A stretch of 64,000 nucleotides of DNA from Gnetum montanum (Eukaryota > Streptophyta > Gnetopsida > Gnetales > Gnetaceae). The notes below the pieces were generated by a model. The model was not told where the DNA came from, ran no database searches, and saw only the letters and a list, made by a program, of their open reading frames with translations. Positions 32,691 to 43,412 of this stretch are shown in pieces. The stretch lies in NCBI GenBank assembly GCA_015680685.1, contig MNCI01009599.1, forward strand, positions 72,397 through 136,396, in the 5' to 3' direction. Each line of letters opens with the position of its first letter. Position 1 is the stretch's first letter. A program made the translations under genes and the position numbers.

Positions 32691-33470
32691 TGATGGGACG
32701 CGATATCGCATGGGCTGTGATATCGCACTGCGCAGCAAAGTCTATAAATAAGAGGCGGCTCTCCCCTGTTTTCCATTATAGGACTAGACCGTAGGGAAAC
32801 TCTGGCAGTTTGATCACTCCAGAGATAGAATATTTTCCATGTGCCTGCAGTAGGAGCTCCAAAGTGAACAGATCTTTATTCGAGCAAACATTGTACATGA
32901 ACACAAGTTTGTGTACGGCAATAAAGACGAAATTCTTGGATAAACCTTGGAGTGCATGGAATAGGATAAATAGGACTTTTATTTAATGTTATTTATTATT
33001 TTCCATTTACATGATTTATTAGTGATTAATTCTCTCTCAACCCTTCTCTCCTAGTTAAGTGCCTCAGTACGACCGCTTCGAGCACGTGCGTTACGCTTGG
33101 TGATCCTGGCAATGATTAGCGTTTGGTAACCAAGGTTGCATCGGTTCAGGGTGTGAACGGTAAGTGGGAACGGATGTTGATGCCAGGTTAATTTAGACTT
33201 AGTTAGTTAATTAGAGTTAGTTAGTTAATCTCTTCAACCCTTCATCTTGTCAGCTTAGGAGATAAAACTGAAAAACAATAAAAATCATATACCTCGAACT
33301 TACTTAACCATACACCGTGAAAAATACAAGTAAGTTTGGGAAGACAACGAATAATTAACCTTAAGTGTTCCATGAGGCATGTAGGCACTTAGTCTATGGA
33401 GTTTGACCGGATCATGCATGTTACGCTCATGTTCATATGGTTGAGTGTAGGGGTACCTCGCCACTCATCA
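32691..33470 (+). repeat. Element C 5' LTR
   Basis: 780 bp, TGATGGGACG to CCACTCATCA. U3 has two GATATCGC modules, TATAAATA at 32743-32750, and AATAAA at 32920-32925. Target duplication TAGAT is at 32686-32690 and 39822-39826. It lacks about 43 bp of the module array found in the 3' LTR. Confidence 0.95.
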
Positions 33471-33471
33471 T

Positions 33472-33489
33472 TGGCGCTGTTGTCGAGGA
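33472..33489 (+). other. Element C primer-binding site (tRNA-Asp type)
   Basis: TGGCGCTGTTGTCGAGGA, one base after the LTR, close to the tRNA-Asp complement TGGCGCCGTTGCCGGGGA. Confidence 0.9.
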
Positions 33490-33611
33490 CTAAGTGTTTG
33501 TGTGCTAAGTAGAACATAGGATATTACTCACATCATTGGGAGCTTAAACGAACCTTAGGTTTAATTAAATGAAAATTATATAATGGTTAAAAAGCACACT
33601 GATAAGATATC

Positions 33612-35546
33612 ATGTCTTCTTCTTCTTCTCACAAGAGCATTTCACCTAGGGATAATACAAGAAACAATCGACAATCAAAAACACATAACCTAAATTAGCT
33701 GGTTCCTCAACAATATAGGTTGGCATATACTCATCCCAATGAGTATATACCTAATTTCACTTTTATCCTTCATTAGGATGAACAAATGCACTGGAGAGAC
33801 TTGCAAGGTAACATAGTGTTACCTTCAGATCGTGCAGTCCCCAACATGCTCCTCTGTGCTTTAGCACAGATTGGCATGACTCAGCTTTATGCTGAATATG
33901 TTGCGAAAGATTTTTACATGAGGGATTACTATCCTACAGTTGCACAATGTATGAGGGACTCAAAGCAGGAGAGCCAACATACACTGTTGAAGGAAAAAGA
34001 GGTCCCGCATGTCCTAAGTGAAATTGGAGATGGTGAACCACTTGTAACTGGTTCTCTATTGAAAGACGTTCCCCCTCCTAATGATGGTGAGGAGGTGGGG
34101 TATCAAAAACTATGCTCCATGATACACAATTCTGGTTCTAATCCCCGTGAACACCAACTGTTCATAGAGGGAACAACAACACACGACAAGGACGGGCGCT
34201 CAGATCATCATCACGTTCAGGGTCGAAGCCACAGAAGAGAAGGCAAGAAACATCATCATGGCGATGCTTCTCCTTCTTCTTCTCCTTCATCACATCACTC
34301 ACCCTCTCCGTCCACATCAGGGTGCAATCATCAAGAGCATAATGGAGAGGATAAAGGTAAGAGAAATAAGAGACCTCGACGAGAGAGTCGAGAGAGAGGA
34401 CGAGGGAAATCAAGAGAGTCAAGGCATGAATGAAGGAAAAGTAGGGAACAACGCAGACATTAAAGATATGATGAAAGAGATGATCATGACGAACCCCTAC
34501 TTGCCACTTGAAGCATGCTAAATATAATAGAGGCTGTGAGAATCCCAACAAGGGATCAAAAAGACAGTCGGATCAAGTGCTTAGACATGAACAATATCCC
34601 ACGCTTCGAAGGGGAATACAATGTGGATCCGAAAAATCATTTACAAGAATTCCATGATGCCTGCACCTTGTAAAATATAGAAAATGAGTGGAAAAAAGTA
34701 AAGTTGTTTGCCAAGACACTCATCAAGGAAGCAGAGAGTTGGTACCATTTCTTAGAACTGGAAACCATTAGGAGGTGGAGTACGATGATAGAACTCTTCA
34801 ACGATAAGTATTAGAAGTACTCCAGAGTGTCTAATTTGCGTAAGCAGATCCAAGGATGGAAGCAAGGTACTCATGAACCCTTGGATGCTACCATGGGCTG
34901 CTACTACATATTGTTACATCGTTGCTTGGGCCATGGTTACGCACAACGGGACCAACTACGCCACATCGTAGATGGGCTAAGGTATGAGACTAGGAGAATC
35001 CTTGGGACTTATGCCCAAGAGAGACTATCAGAACTTAGATTCCATGAAATTCATCACTTTTTGTAAGAAGTAGCCAAAGAAGAAGGGGAGTTACGAAAAA
35101 GGGAAAGTGTGGAAGAATATAACCGTGATCCCTCTCTTCGAAAGAAGGGAGTGAGATTTTTCGATGAAGAGGATGAGTCACCAATTGAAGAGTTGCTAAA
35201 TAGAAAAACCTTGCCACATTAGAAATTAACAATAGAAGTAGCGGCAAAGGTAGATGAAGTATGGAGCTCCTTAGACAACAAAATTGAAACTGTCCTTAAG
35301 ATTGTAGAAGAGTCTAAGGATAAACGAAGTAGTGACAAGGACAAGAAAAAGAGGAGAGATTCATGCCCTGCACATGACAAGGGTAAGGGGAAAATAACTA
35401 TCTTTGATAAGGTTGTGGACTCAGACACAGATGATGACGGTGGATGTGAGATCTGCCACTATGACCATCCTAAGGGATGTTGTCCAATCATCTCACATCT
35501 ACAAGAGTCTGGGGTGTATGCACTCAACCTGAGACTCAATAGATGA
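33612..35546 (+). pseudogene. gag: Element C gag
   Basis: A single frame from ATG 33612 to about 35546, broken by stops rather than frameshifts. N-terminus MSSSSSHKSISPRDN. A His/Ser/Arg-rich segment follows (34150-34440). Gag core: NIPRFEGEYNVDPKNHLQEF, ESWYHFLELETIRRW, LRKQIQGWKQGTHEPLD, HRCLGHGYAQRDQL, YAQERLSELR. A Lys/Asp-rich linker leads to the zinc knuckle at 35445-35483 (CEICHYDHPKGCC; CX2CX3HX4C). It is the most divergent Gag in the window and is followed by a protease remnant, unlike A, B and D. Most stops can be explained by single C-to-T changes (e.g. ACT TGA AGC near 34510). Confidence 0.85.
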
Positions 35547-36981
35547 TAGACACCCTGGAGGTTACCTTATCCTCAAGGTAACCCCCAAATAGTTCCACCA
35601 ACCGTTGATGTACTATCCAAGTGGAACTCCACCACAACCCGTTAGACAACATCCGCAGTACCAATACCCACAATCATGGGGGTTGCCACCGCCAAAACAA
35701 CAGTACCCTTACCGGTAGCCTAATCCATATGGTTACTACATGCAGCAGCCGATTTTTCCAAGTGACTCTATGGGTCACACAACTACCCAACATGACTACC
35801 AAGTTTAGGAGTACTTTAGAAGGACTTCTTCTCCTCCGGGAGATGCCCCATACCCATACCATCCTCCTACTCTGTCCACACCTCTTCCACCTGTAGTTCC
35901 CATAGCTCCTGCTCCAACAATGCAAGGGGAACTCCCTACTCAACTGCAGCAATGCAATGCTATGAGAGTCATAAACATCCAACCCACTACTAGTTCTGAC
36001 AACCGTAAAAAGAGAAGACCCTTCTTCAGAACCAAAAGCCCAGACAAGCTCTCACAACAACAAGCGGTTGAGTCTGTGCACACCTCTCCAACAATTAAGG
36101 CTTCGGTGCTCCCTTCCATCCAACAACAGAGCTTAACACATACGATTATGTTAACACATACCGTAACCGACTGGATCAAGGTAGGCCACCTTCCCAAGAA
36201 ACTATCTAACCTTGGGAGTCCCTTAATCTATCTCCACGTCACTAGGAATGAACCACATAAGGCTCTTCTTAACTCAAGTTCTAGAGTCAACTTAATTTCA
36301 TGAGAGATGTATCACGCTTGGAACTTGCCCCAACTTAAGAAGAGTAACATTCAACTAGAGATGGTAGACTAGTCCATCACCATTCCCTTAGGATTGGTGG
36401 AGGACATCATTACGACTATGTGTGGTTGGTCTTATCCAGCTGATTTCCTGGTGATTGAAGTCAACAACAATGAAGGGGACTTCCCAATTATAATGGGAAG
36501 GGCATGGTTGAGTATAGTAGATGCATACCTAGGAATTCGTGATCTTTCCTTGGAGATCTCTAAGGTAAACATTTATGGAAAGATCGAGAAGAGGAAAGTT
36601 CCATGCATCACATACAGTGATTCATCGGGTGATGACATGGAGGAACACACAACGTCTCCTCCATGCAATAGGTGTGCCCTTGAAGCTGTAAGACAAAGAT
36701 GCCTGTATGTAGCAACCACACAACAAGTAGTAGACACCCCATGGTTGACAGCTACTTAGAAGAGTAACCAACAAATATGCATGGAACGAACTGAGGAAAC
36801 AAATCATGCTCATAATGAAGGCATAGATACATTGGAATATGAGCGTCACCAACTTCCACCCCTTAATCTAAGAACATCAATGGGGAGAAGTTGGGAAATT
36901 TTAAGAAATTCAAATAGATGTTCATTATTTTGGATCTCTCCCTTTCCATTCATTCATGGGAGAGATGGCCACCTATGCTAA
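35547..36981 (+). pseudogene. pro: Element C retropepsin (aspartic protease) region
   Basis: A Pro/Tyr/Gln-rich stretch (35550-35910) shifts frame, then one frame runs 35920-36981 with two stops. KALLNSSSRVNLIS (about 36260-36300) is the active-site region: the catalytic Asp-Ser-Gly is replaced by Asn-Ser-Ser through two G-to-A changes. Further on, PLGLVEDI, YPADFLVIEV and FPIIMGRAWLSIVDAYLG match the flap and the C-terminal ILGRPFL region of Tat/Athila-type proteases. A His/Glu-rich tail ends at 36981. No reverse transcriptase, RNase H or integrase follows. Inactive as it stands. Confidence 0.8.
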
Positions 36982-37004
36982 TCATTTGGGGCCGTCAGTT
37001 CTTT

Positions 37005-37215
37005 TTAAGTTTTTGTTTTACACACTTTTGTTTTACATGTTTTTGTTTCACACGTTTTTGTTTTACACATTTTTGTTTTAAAGCATTTTTGTTTTACATG
37101 TTTTTGTTTTACAACGTTTTTTTTACACATTTTTATCTTCCACATTTTTGTTGTACATGTTTTTGTTTTACAAATTTCTTTAAATTTTCTTGTTTTTGTT
37201 TTACAACATCGTTAT
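37005..37215 (+). repeat. T-rich tandem repeat in the element C spacer
   Basis: About twelve degenerate copies of a 16-18 bp unit TTTTTGTTTTACACA. A shorter version sits at 43440-43590 in D. Reading frames here give Phe/Cys-rich peptides without meaning. Confidence 0.8.
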
Positions 37216-38575
37216 ACTTTTCCACTTTTTGTGTGTGTGCACATGTGTGATCCACCTTGTAAGTTTGTCACCCAATAAGTGTTCTTCATGATGGTATGAA
37301 CTGTTTTCATGTTGATTACTAATTTTTGGTTTTTACCTTTAAGTCATGATATTGATAGTAAGGTATGTTTCTTTTGATATAGCAGGCAATAAGTTCACTT
37401 CATGCATTCATCCACAAGTTTCTATAGCCTTTCTCGGCTTGGAAATGTACAATCCCTTCACTAACAAGAACTATTAATGAATCGGTGACTGGGGATTTCT
37501 CAAACTAAGGAAGGACTCAAGGATTGACAAGGGTGTGACTTTAAGGGAACTTGATGCATTTGTATTGGCCATTCTCTTGGGTGCTTGGATGTTTTCTTCT
37601 TGAGTTTTCTTACTGTTTTGACGTTACCCAATTATCGGGAAGTTGAGCAAATAAAAATAACAAATTCTTTGCATGGTGTTGTTCTCACGTATAAACACAT
37701 AAAAAAAAAACAAAAACAAAAACAAAAAAAAAGGAGAAAAAGTGAGAATTCAAAGCACACCCCTTAGACAAAATAATTCCTTGGACTACAAGCACTGGTT
37801 ATGGAACTAAAATAAAAATGTTCTCTCTAACTAAGGCCCTTCTCACTTACCATTCTCTCCTTCTTGTTTCGTCGGAATGGTGGTGACTCTTGGGTGAAGG
37901 CATTCTTGTTACTTCAAGAGGATGGTTTGGCCAAATGCATTAATGTGAAGTCACTACAAGTGGTTTGTTTGAGGCTAGAGTTGGAATGAGATTTTCTGAG
38001 TCACATTAATCATGAACTACATAAGGGGCTATACCCCATCTTGTTCTTGGGACTCCATTCCATTCTCTTCTCTCCATCGTTCACCTCATTGCTGGTTGTA
38101 TCATTAGTGTATATATTTTGGTTGATGCATTTTTTTCTTTTTGGTAAATTCTTGAGGTTAAGACTTTAACTCTTGTTCCAAATGACATTCCTAGAGCCTA
38201 CGGACTCTTTGAATGTTGGTTTGTCAAGGCATTAAGGGCATGAGCCTACTTTGGGGAGGACCCACTGACATTCCTCTTTGGTGCATCAGTTAAATTCTTT
38301 TCCTTAACATTTTTGCAATCTACTTTATTTTGTTCATTTCCATCTTGACATCTATTTTATCGATGTTATCATTGTCTCTTTTTCTCTATCCTTCTTGTTC
38401 TTTTTCTTTCTCCATTCTATCGCTACCAAAGGTTCATGATTAGTCATGTGGGTACAAGGCCCAAGTTTTTCAATTTTCTCCTAACCTCTACACCTTCGGT
38501 AGTCACCAATATTATATCTCTAGATCCATATCAGCGATACCACAACTCAGCCAATGGACCTTTCACTACAGCAAG
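37216..38575 (+). other. Element C 3' spacer
   Basis: Non-coding overall. It holds a short conserved frame (37440-37603, FLKLRKDSRI to AFVLAILLGAWMFSS) also seen in D and, frameshifted, in H and A, and the family-wide block at 38228-38275 (catgagcctactttggggag). Confidence 0.6.
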
Positions 38576-38635
38576 GTATCAACTACATTAAAATTCATTT
38601 ATCCTTGCTAATATAAGACTGTGTTGTATGTTTAG

Positions 38636-38824
38636 ATGGCAATCATGCAACAATGGATTGGATCTGGAAGGAACACTTGGAATGGAGCAGTGCTGGAAGT
38701 AGCTATGCAAGGAGCAAGACTGACGGTGTGCTTACGGATGGACAACGAAAGGTGCAATCTTGGCATTGCCAGCAGGAACACTTCTTTCTCTCTCTATTTC
38801 TCTCAGCTGCCAAATGAGGCCTAA
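38636..38824 (+). CDS. Small conserved ORF near the 3' end of element C
   Basis: 62 codons, ATG directly after TATGTTTAG, an acceptor-like site with a CTAAT branch-like motif upstream. A matching ORF starts at the same place in element H (62755, minus), sharing MAI, GS and TWNGAVL; the two frames diverge by an indel afterwards. It occupies the position of the aORF in A and B but shows no similarity to it. A 60-nt intron (GTATC at 38576 to TAG at 38635) would be unusually short for a plant. Function unknown; coding status uncertain. Confidence 0.4.
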   Translation: MAIMQQWIGSGRNTWNGAVLEVAMQGARLTVCLRMDNERCNLGIASRNTSFSLYFSQLPNEA

Positions 38825-38987
38825 TGTCAATGTAATAAGGTATTCACTTTTGTTATCATGAACACCAGTTTTGTCATGTCTTGTAATGATGATCCGTTCA
38901 CAAGTCATCCCATTAGTTTCATTTGAGTCAATAATACCATACCGTCCCAATATTTTGTAAGAAACTTGAGGATGAGTTTTTATTTAG

Positions 38988-38998
38988 TCATGGGGGTA
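38988..38998 (+). other. Element C polypurine tract
   Basis: TCATGGGGGTA immediately before the 3' LTR. Confidence 0.85.
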
Positions 38999-39821
38999 TG
39001 ATGGGATGTGATATCGCATGGGCTGCGATAGCCACTGCGATATCGCATCCCACGCGATATCGTGTACATGATATCACGGTGCGCCGCAAAGTCTATAAAT
39101 AAGAGGCGACTCTCCCTTGTTTTCCATTCTAGGTCTAGATCGTAGGGAAACTTTGGTAGTTTGATCACTCTAGAGATAGAATATTTTCCATATGCCCAAA
39201 GTAAGAGCTCCAAAGTGAATGGATCTTTATTTGAGCAAACATTGTACCTGAACACAAGTTTGTGTACGATAAGAAAGACGAACTTCTTGGATAAACCTTG
39301 CAATGCATGGAATAGGCTAAATAGGAATTTTATTTAATGTTATTTATTGTTTTCCACGTACATGCTTTATTAGTGATTAATTCTCTCTCAACCCTTCTCT
39401 CCTAGTTAAGTGCCTCAGTACGACCGCTTCGAGCACGTGCGTTACGCTTGGTGATCCCAGCAACGATTAGCGTTTGGTAACCAAGGTTGCATCGGTTCAG
39501 GGTGTGAACGGTAAGTGGGAATGGATGCTGACACTAGGTTAATTCAAACTTACTTAGTTAATTAGAGTTAGTTAGTTAATCTCTTCAACCCTTAATCTTG
39601 TCAGCTTAGGAGATAAAATAAAAAAGCAATAAAAATCATATACCTCGAACTTACTTAACCATACACCGTGAAAAATACAAGTAAGTCTGGGAAGACAACG
39701 AATAATTAACCTTAAGTGTTCCATGAGGTGTGTAGGCACTTAGTCGATGGAGTTTGACCAGATTGTACATGTTACGCTCGTATTCATATGGTTGAGTGTA
39801 GGGGTACCTCGCCACTCATCG
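38999..39821 (+). repeat. Element C 3' LTR
   Basis: 823 bp, TGATGGGATG to CCACTCATCG (final A changed to G), followed by the duplication TAGAT. The U3 array (39000-39085) keeps four GATATC modules, including GCGATATCGC and CGCGATATCGTGTAC. TATAAATA is at about 39097-39104. Confidence 0.95.
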
Positions 39822-39826
39822 TAGAT

Positions 39827-40164
39827 GATATTTATAAACTTTGCCATCGTTGGATATATCATATTTATGATGTTATATAAAATCCTAGGACATTGTAGTG
39901 AATGTAAAAATAGTTCATCACTTAGACAATGTGAGCTATAGGTACTATTTCTTGGTAACATGAATCCACAAACACAACTACTTAAGGACCATTCAAACCA
40001 TTTTGTAGATACATGTAACTTCATCTTAAAATTAAATTATTATTTTTAATTACTCAGCCTTGGATTTATGTGTATGAATACTTGAAACTATTGGCTTTCT
40101 TAACATTGTGCATTGCTCTCTCTTTTGTTCTCTTACTCTTGGTTATGTATGATGAATCTCTTGG
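39827..40164 (-). repeat. Element N LTR U3 remnant and flank
   Basis: Continues the element N LTR after element C: TTTATAAACTTTGCC is the decayed TATA region. It then becomes AT-rich sequence without recognisable features up to element D. Confidence 0.5.
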
Positions 40165-40994
40165 TGATGAGTCATGATATCGCATCAGCCGTGATATCGC
40201 ATACGCGATATCACGTTGGCCCCTGCGATATTGCGTATATCGTAGCCTATCGCCAGTTCTATAAATAAGAGGCAGCTTTTCCTTATTTACTCATCTAGAT
40301 CTAGACCCTTAGCCAAACTATAGTAGTTTTACCATTCCAGAGTTAGAGTAATTTCCATGTGCCCGCAGTAGAAGTCTTAAAGTGAACAGATCTTTATTCG
40401 GGCAAATTGTACCTGAGCACACATTTGTGGACAACAATAAAGATGAACTTCTTGATAAACCTTGCAGCATGTGGACTAAGCTAAATAGGAATTAATTATT
40501 ATTAAATGTTTAAATGCTTTCCTAGATAATTAATCTCTCTTCACCCTTCTAGTAACACGGAATGAGTACGACTTAATCACGAGCATTGAAGTGTGACTAC
40601 TTGGTAACCTAGTAGCATACTTAAGCCATGTGCTTGGTAATCCCAATGGAAGTCATGCATGAAGCTCAGGATGTGTACGAATGATTAAAGGAATGGATGC
40701 TCATCGTATTTAGGCTAGCTAGATTCTCTCTCACCCTTTCTCTCTTAGCTTAGTCAATATTACTTTCCATTGTCCTTAGGAGTAGCATTAGCATAAAAAG
40801 ACATCATACACCTCATTCTGGACTAAACCATACGTGAAAAAAGTTAACACTAGTCTAGATGGGAAGACAGTGAACTGCAACCTACGGATAACTGTCTTGA
40901 TACCAGAACTAGCTCGTTTGCAGAGTTGAACTAGATCGTGTGTGAAACGCTCGTATTTGTATGGTTGAGTGTAGGGGTACCTCACCACTCATCA
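40165..40994 (+). repeat. Element D 5' LTR
   Basis: 830 bp with perfect 8-bp terminal inverted repeats TGATGAGT/ACTCATCA. U3 modules at 40172-40245 (ATATCGC, CGCGATATCACG, GCGATATTGCG), then TATAAATAAG (40260-40269). AATAAAGATGAA at 40436-40447. The left flank is CTTGG. Confidence 0.92.
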
Positions 40995-40995
40995 T

Positions 40996-41013
40996 TGGCA
41001 CCGTTGCTAGGGA
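40996..41013 (+). other. Element D primer-binding site
   Basis: TGGCACCGTTGCTAGGGA, tRNA-Asp type, one base after the LTR. Confidence 0.88.
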
Positions 41014-41138
41014 TGATGTTGGTTATCTAGACTAGTTATATCATACAAGGTTGCTGTATAGGAATTAACGATATATCTCTTAAGAAGAAGAAATAATTAC
41101 AAAAAGTCACATATAAAGTCACACACAATTTCACAATC

Positions 41139-43412
41139 ATGCCTCTTCTACAAGATGATAATAATGCCACACCTAGTGAGGCAATTCATTGGAGAACCAA
41201 CGAATTAGATGACAATGAATATTGGAGTACTCAACCTTATGCAGGAGTCCCCTACGTTTATGAACACCCCAATGATACTCAAAGACTCTCGTCATCCAAC
41301 TCTGACACCTCTAGTGAGGATGAGACATCCCATAGAACGAGGAGGCCCGAAAGGCCTAGGACCTTCTCAATAACTAACAAGAACTTACTTGGGGATGATT
41401 GGAAGACTTACAAAAGTCATAACGAGTTTTACAGTTCCTTCTCTTCCTCTACTCCTTCAACGTTAGATGGTGACACGGATGACTATCTTTCAAGGGATCA
41501 GCGTAGAACTAAAAATTGAGCTCACAAAGAAAATCAAGAATGCCAACATAAACAAAGGCAACATCGTCCCAACACACGAAAGCATAACTTACCTAGTGAT
41601 GATGAACCCCTACTGGCCACTACAAGCCTAACAAAAATACAAGAGGCTATTTGAATCTCCCATAGGCATCGTAAAGAGAGCAGTCTACCTAGGCTTAATT
41701 TAAACAACTTCCCTAATTTCTCAAGAGGCTATGACTTAGATCCGCATCAACATTTACAAGCCTTCTACGATGCCTATGCAGGGAACAACATTGATAACGG
41801 TTGGAAAAAACTCAAGCTCTTACCTATGACACTCATTGGGCAAGCAAAAGTATGGTATAGATCATTAAAACCAAATTCAATACGACGTTGGCCAACAATA
41901 GTAGAACTCTTTAACGAAAGATATCAAACCTACGCAAGAGTGTCAGCCTTGAGAAAACAAATCCAAGAGTGGAAACAAGCACAACATGAACCCTTGGACA
42001 TGGCCTTAGAAAGATATTATGCACTGTTAAACACCTGCCTAGGCTATGAGTTCTCCGAAGAAAGGCTAATGTACCATATCATTGATGGGCTTTGTAATGA
42101 AACAAGAGAGACCCTAGGGATGTATGCCCAAGGTCAACTATATGAACTATGAACCAATCAAGTCCAAGAGCTTATTAAGTGGGTAGCAAATGAAGAAGGA
42201 GAAATGGCTAGATGGGAGAGTGTTGAAAGACATCAATGGGACCAGAATCTCAACTTAACAAAGGTTCATAATCACAAAAAGGAGAGACCAACCTATCTCA
42301 AGGAGGAAAAACCATCTTTGTCAACACAACAATCACTAGAAGAAGTCAAGGCAAAGATCAATAAGATGTTGGAATGGATGCATAAAAAGTGTGGAGAATA
42401 TATCGATATTATTGAAGATAGAGTTTTGACAACCCTAGAAGCAGGACAAAGTATCATTAGACAATCAAAAAGAAGGGATAAGGAAAATAAGAGCTCAACT
42501 GCCAATCATATGTATGAATGCAACATCTACCTGTACGATCACCCCAAGGGCCAATACTCAATCTTGTTACATTTAGATGAGCATTGGGAAAACATGTTAC
42601 ACCTAGAGTTCGTAGAGAGGTACTGTGTTCGATCACAGTGGCAACAATCCTAGTCATGGGGGAAGCCATCCCTAAACTGGAGACACCCTTCATACCATTC
42701 GACTCCAAATGTTTATCTAGTTCAACATCCTATTTCCCCAACTGGGCCAACATACTCTATCCCGCTGCATTATCATTCTCCTCAATACTATCAACCCATG
42801 TCCTCAACACAATCACCGCCTTATGTACCACACACTTCTCCTAATTTTCAACATTCTCATCCTTTCCCTCCTTCTACATCGCCACAAGCTATTCCTGAAG
42901 TATCTACACCACAACAACAACCCACGAACATCACTTGTGCTAATATTACTAATAGTAGTAAGAGGCCTCCTCAACATCGAAAGCATCCCTTCTTTAGACA
43001 TGATCATAAGAAGGGACAACACAATTCCAAGGCCATTGCATCCTCCAACTTAGCACAAGTCCAACCTTGTGGTGCACCCTTACCTTCGAACCCATCGCCT
43101 CATGTTACTTTATCAGGGCCACCAATTAACACTTCAGCAAGCATACGGCCCAATGAATACAGCCATGGAGGGAAACATCCTAATCCTTGCATACCATCTA
43201 ATGGTCCCAATTATCATAGTGGGTCAACTCGTTATTTGGAAACTACATCTTATAAATTGCCCCACTCAGGTTACTATAATCAAGTGTGTGAACCGCAATG
43301 GGGTCAGTATGACCGGGTCCAAATATTTTCAACATGCAAGGATCCTAACCTTCCATTTATTAATTCTAGTCATGCTCAACCATTTTTCTATGGAGGGTAT
43401 CCTCCATTCTAA
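41139..43412 (+). pseudogene. gag: Element D gag, one frame with four stops
   Basis: 757 codons in one uninterrupted frame from ATG 41139 to YGGYPPF at 43412, broken only by TGA 41517-41519, TGA 41652-41654, TGA 42150-42152 and TAG 42651-42653. Order: acidic N-terminus, Ser/Thr/Asp-rich segment, LPRLNLNNFPNFSRGYD, Gag core (GQAKVWYRSLKPNSIRRWP; LDMALERYYALLN; YAQGQLYEL), Lys/Glu-rich linker with a likely coiled coil (42290-42460), zinc knuckle at 42519-42557 with both the second and the last Cys changed to Tyr, then a Pro/His/Ser/Asn-rich tail. No protease or polymerase. It is the best guide to the family's Gag. Confidence 0.9.

Noticed and set aside
34162-34551. 129-residue minus-strand ORF
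   Set aside because: It is antisense to the His/Ser/Arg-rich part of element C gag.
36918-37250. 110-residue Phe/Cys-rich membrane-like ORF
   Set aside because: It is the translation of the TTTTTGTTTTACACA tandem repeat.
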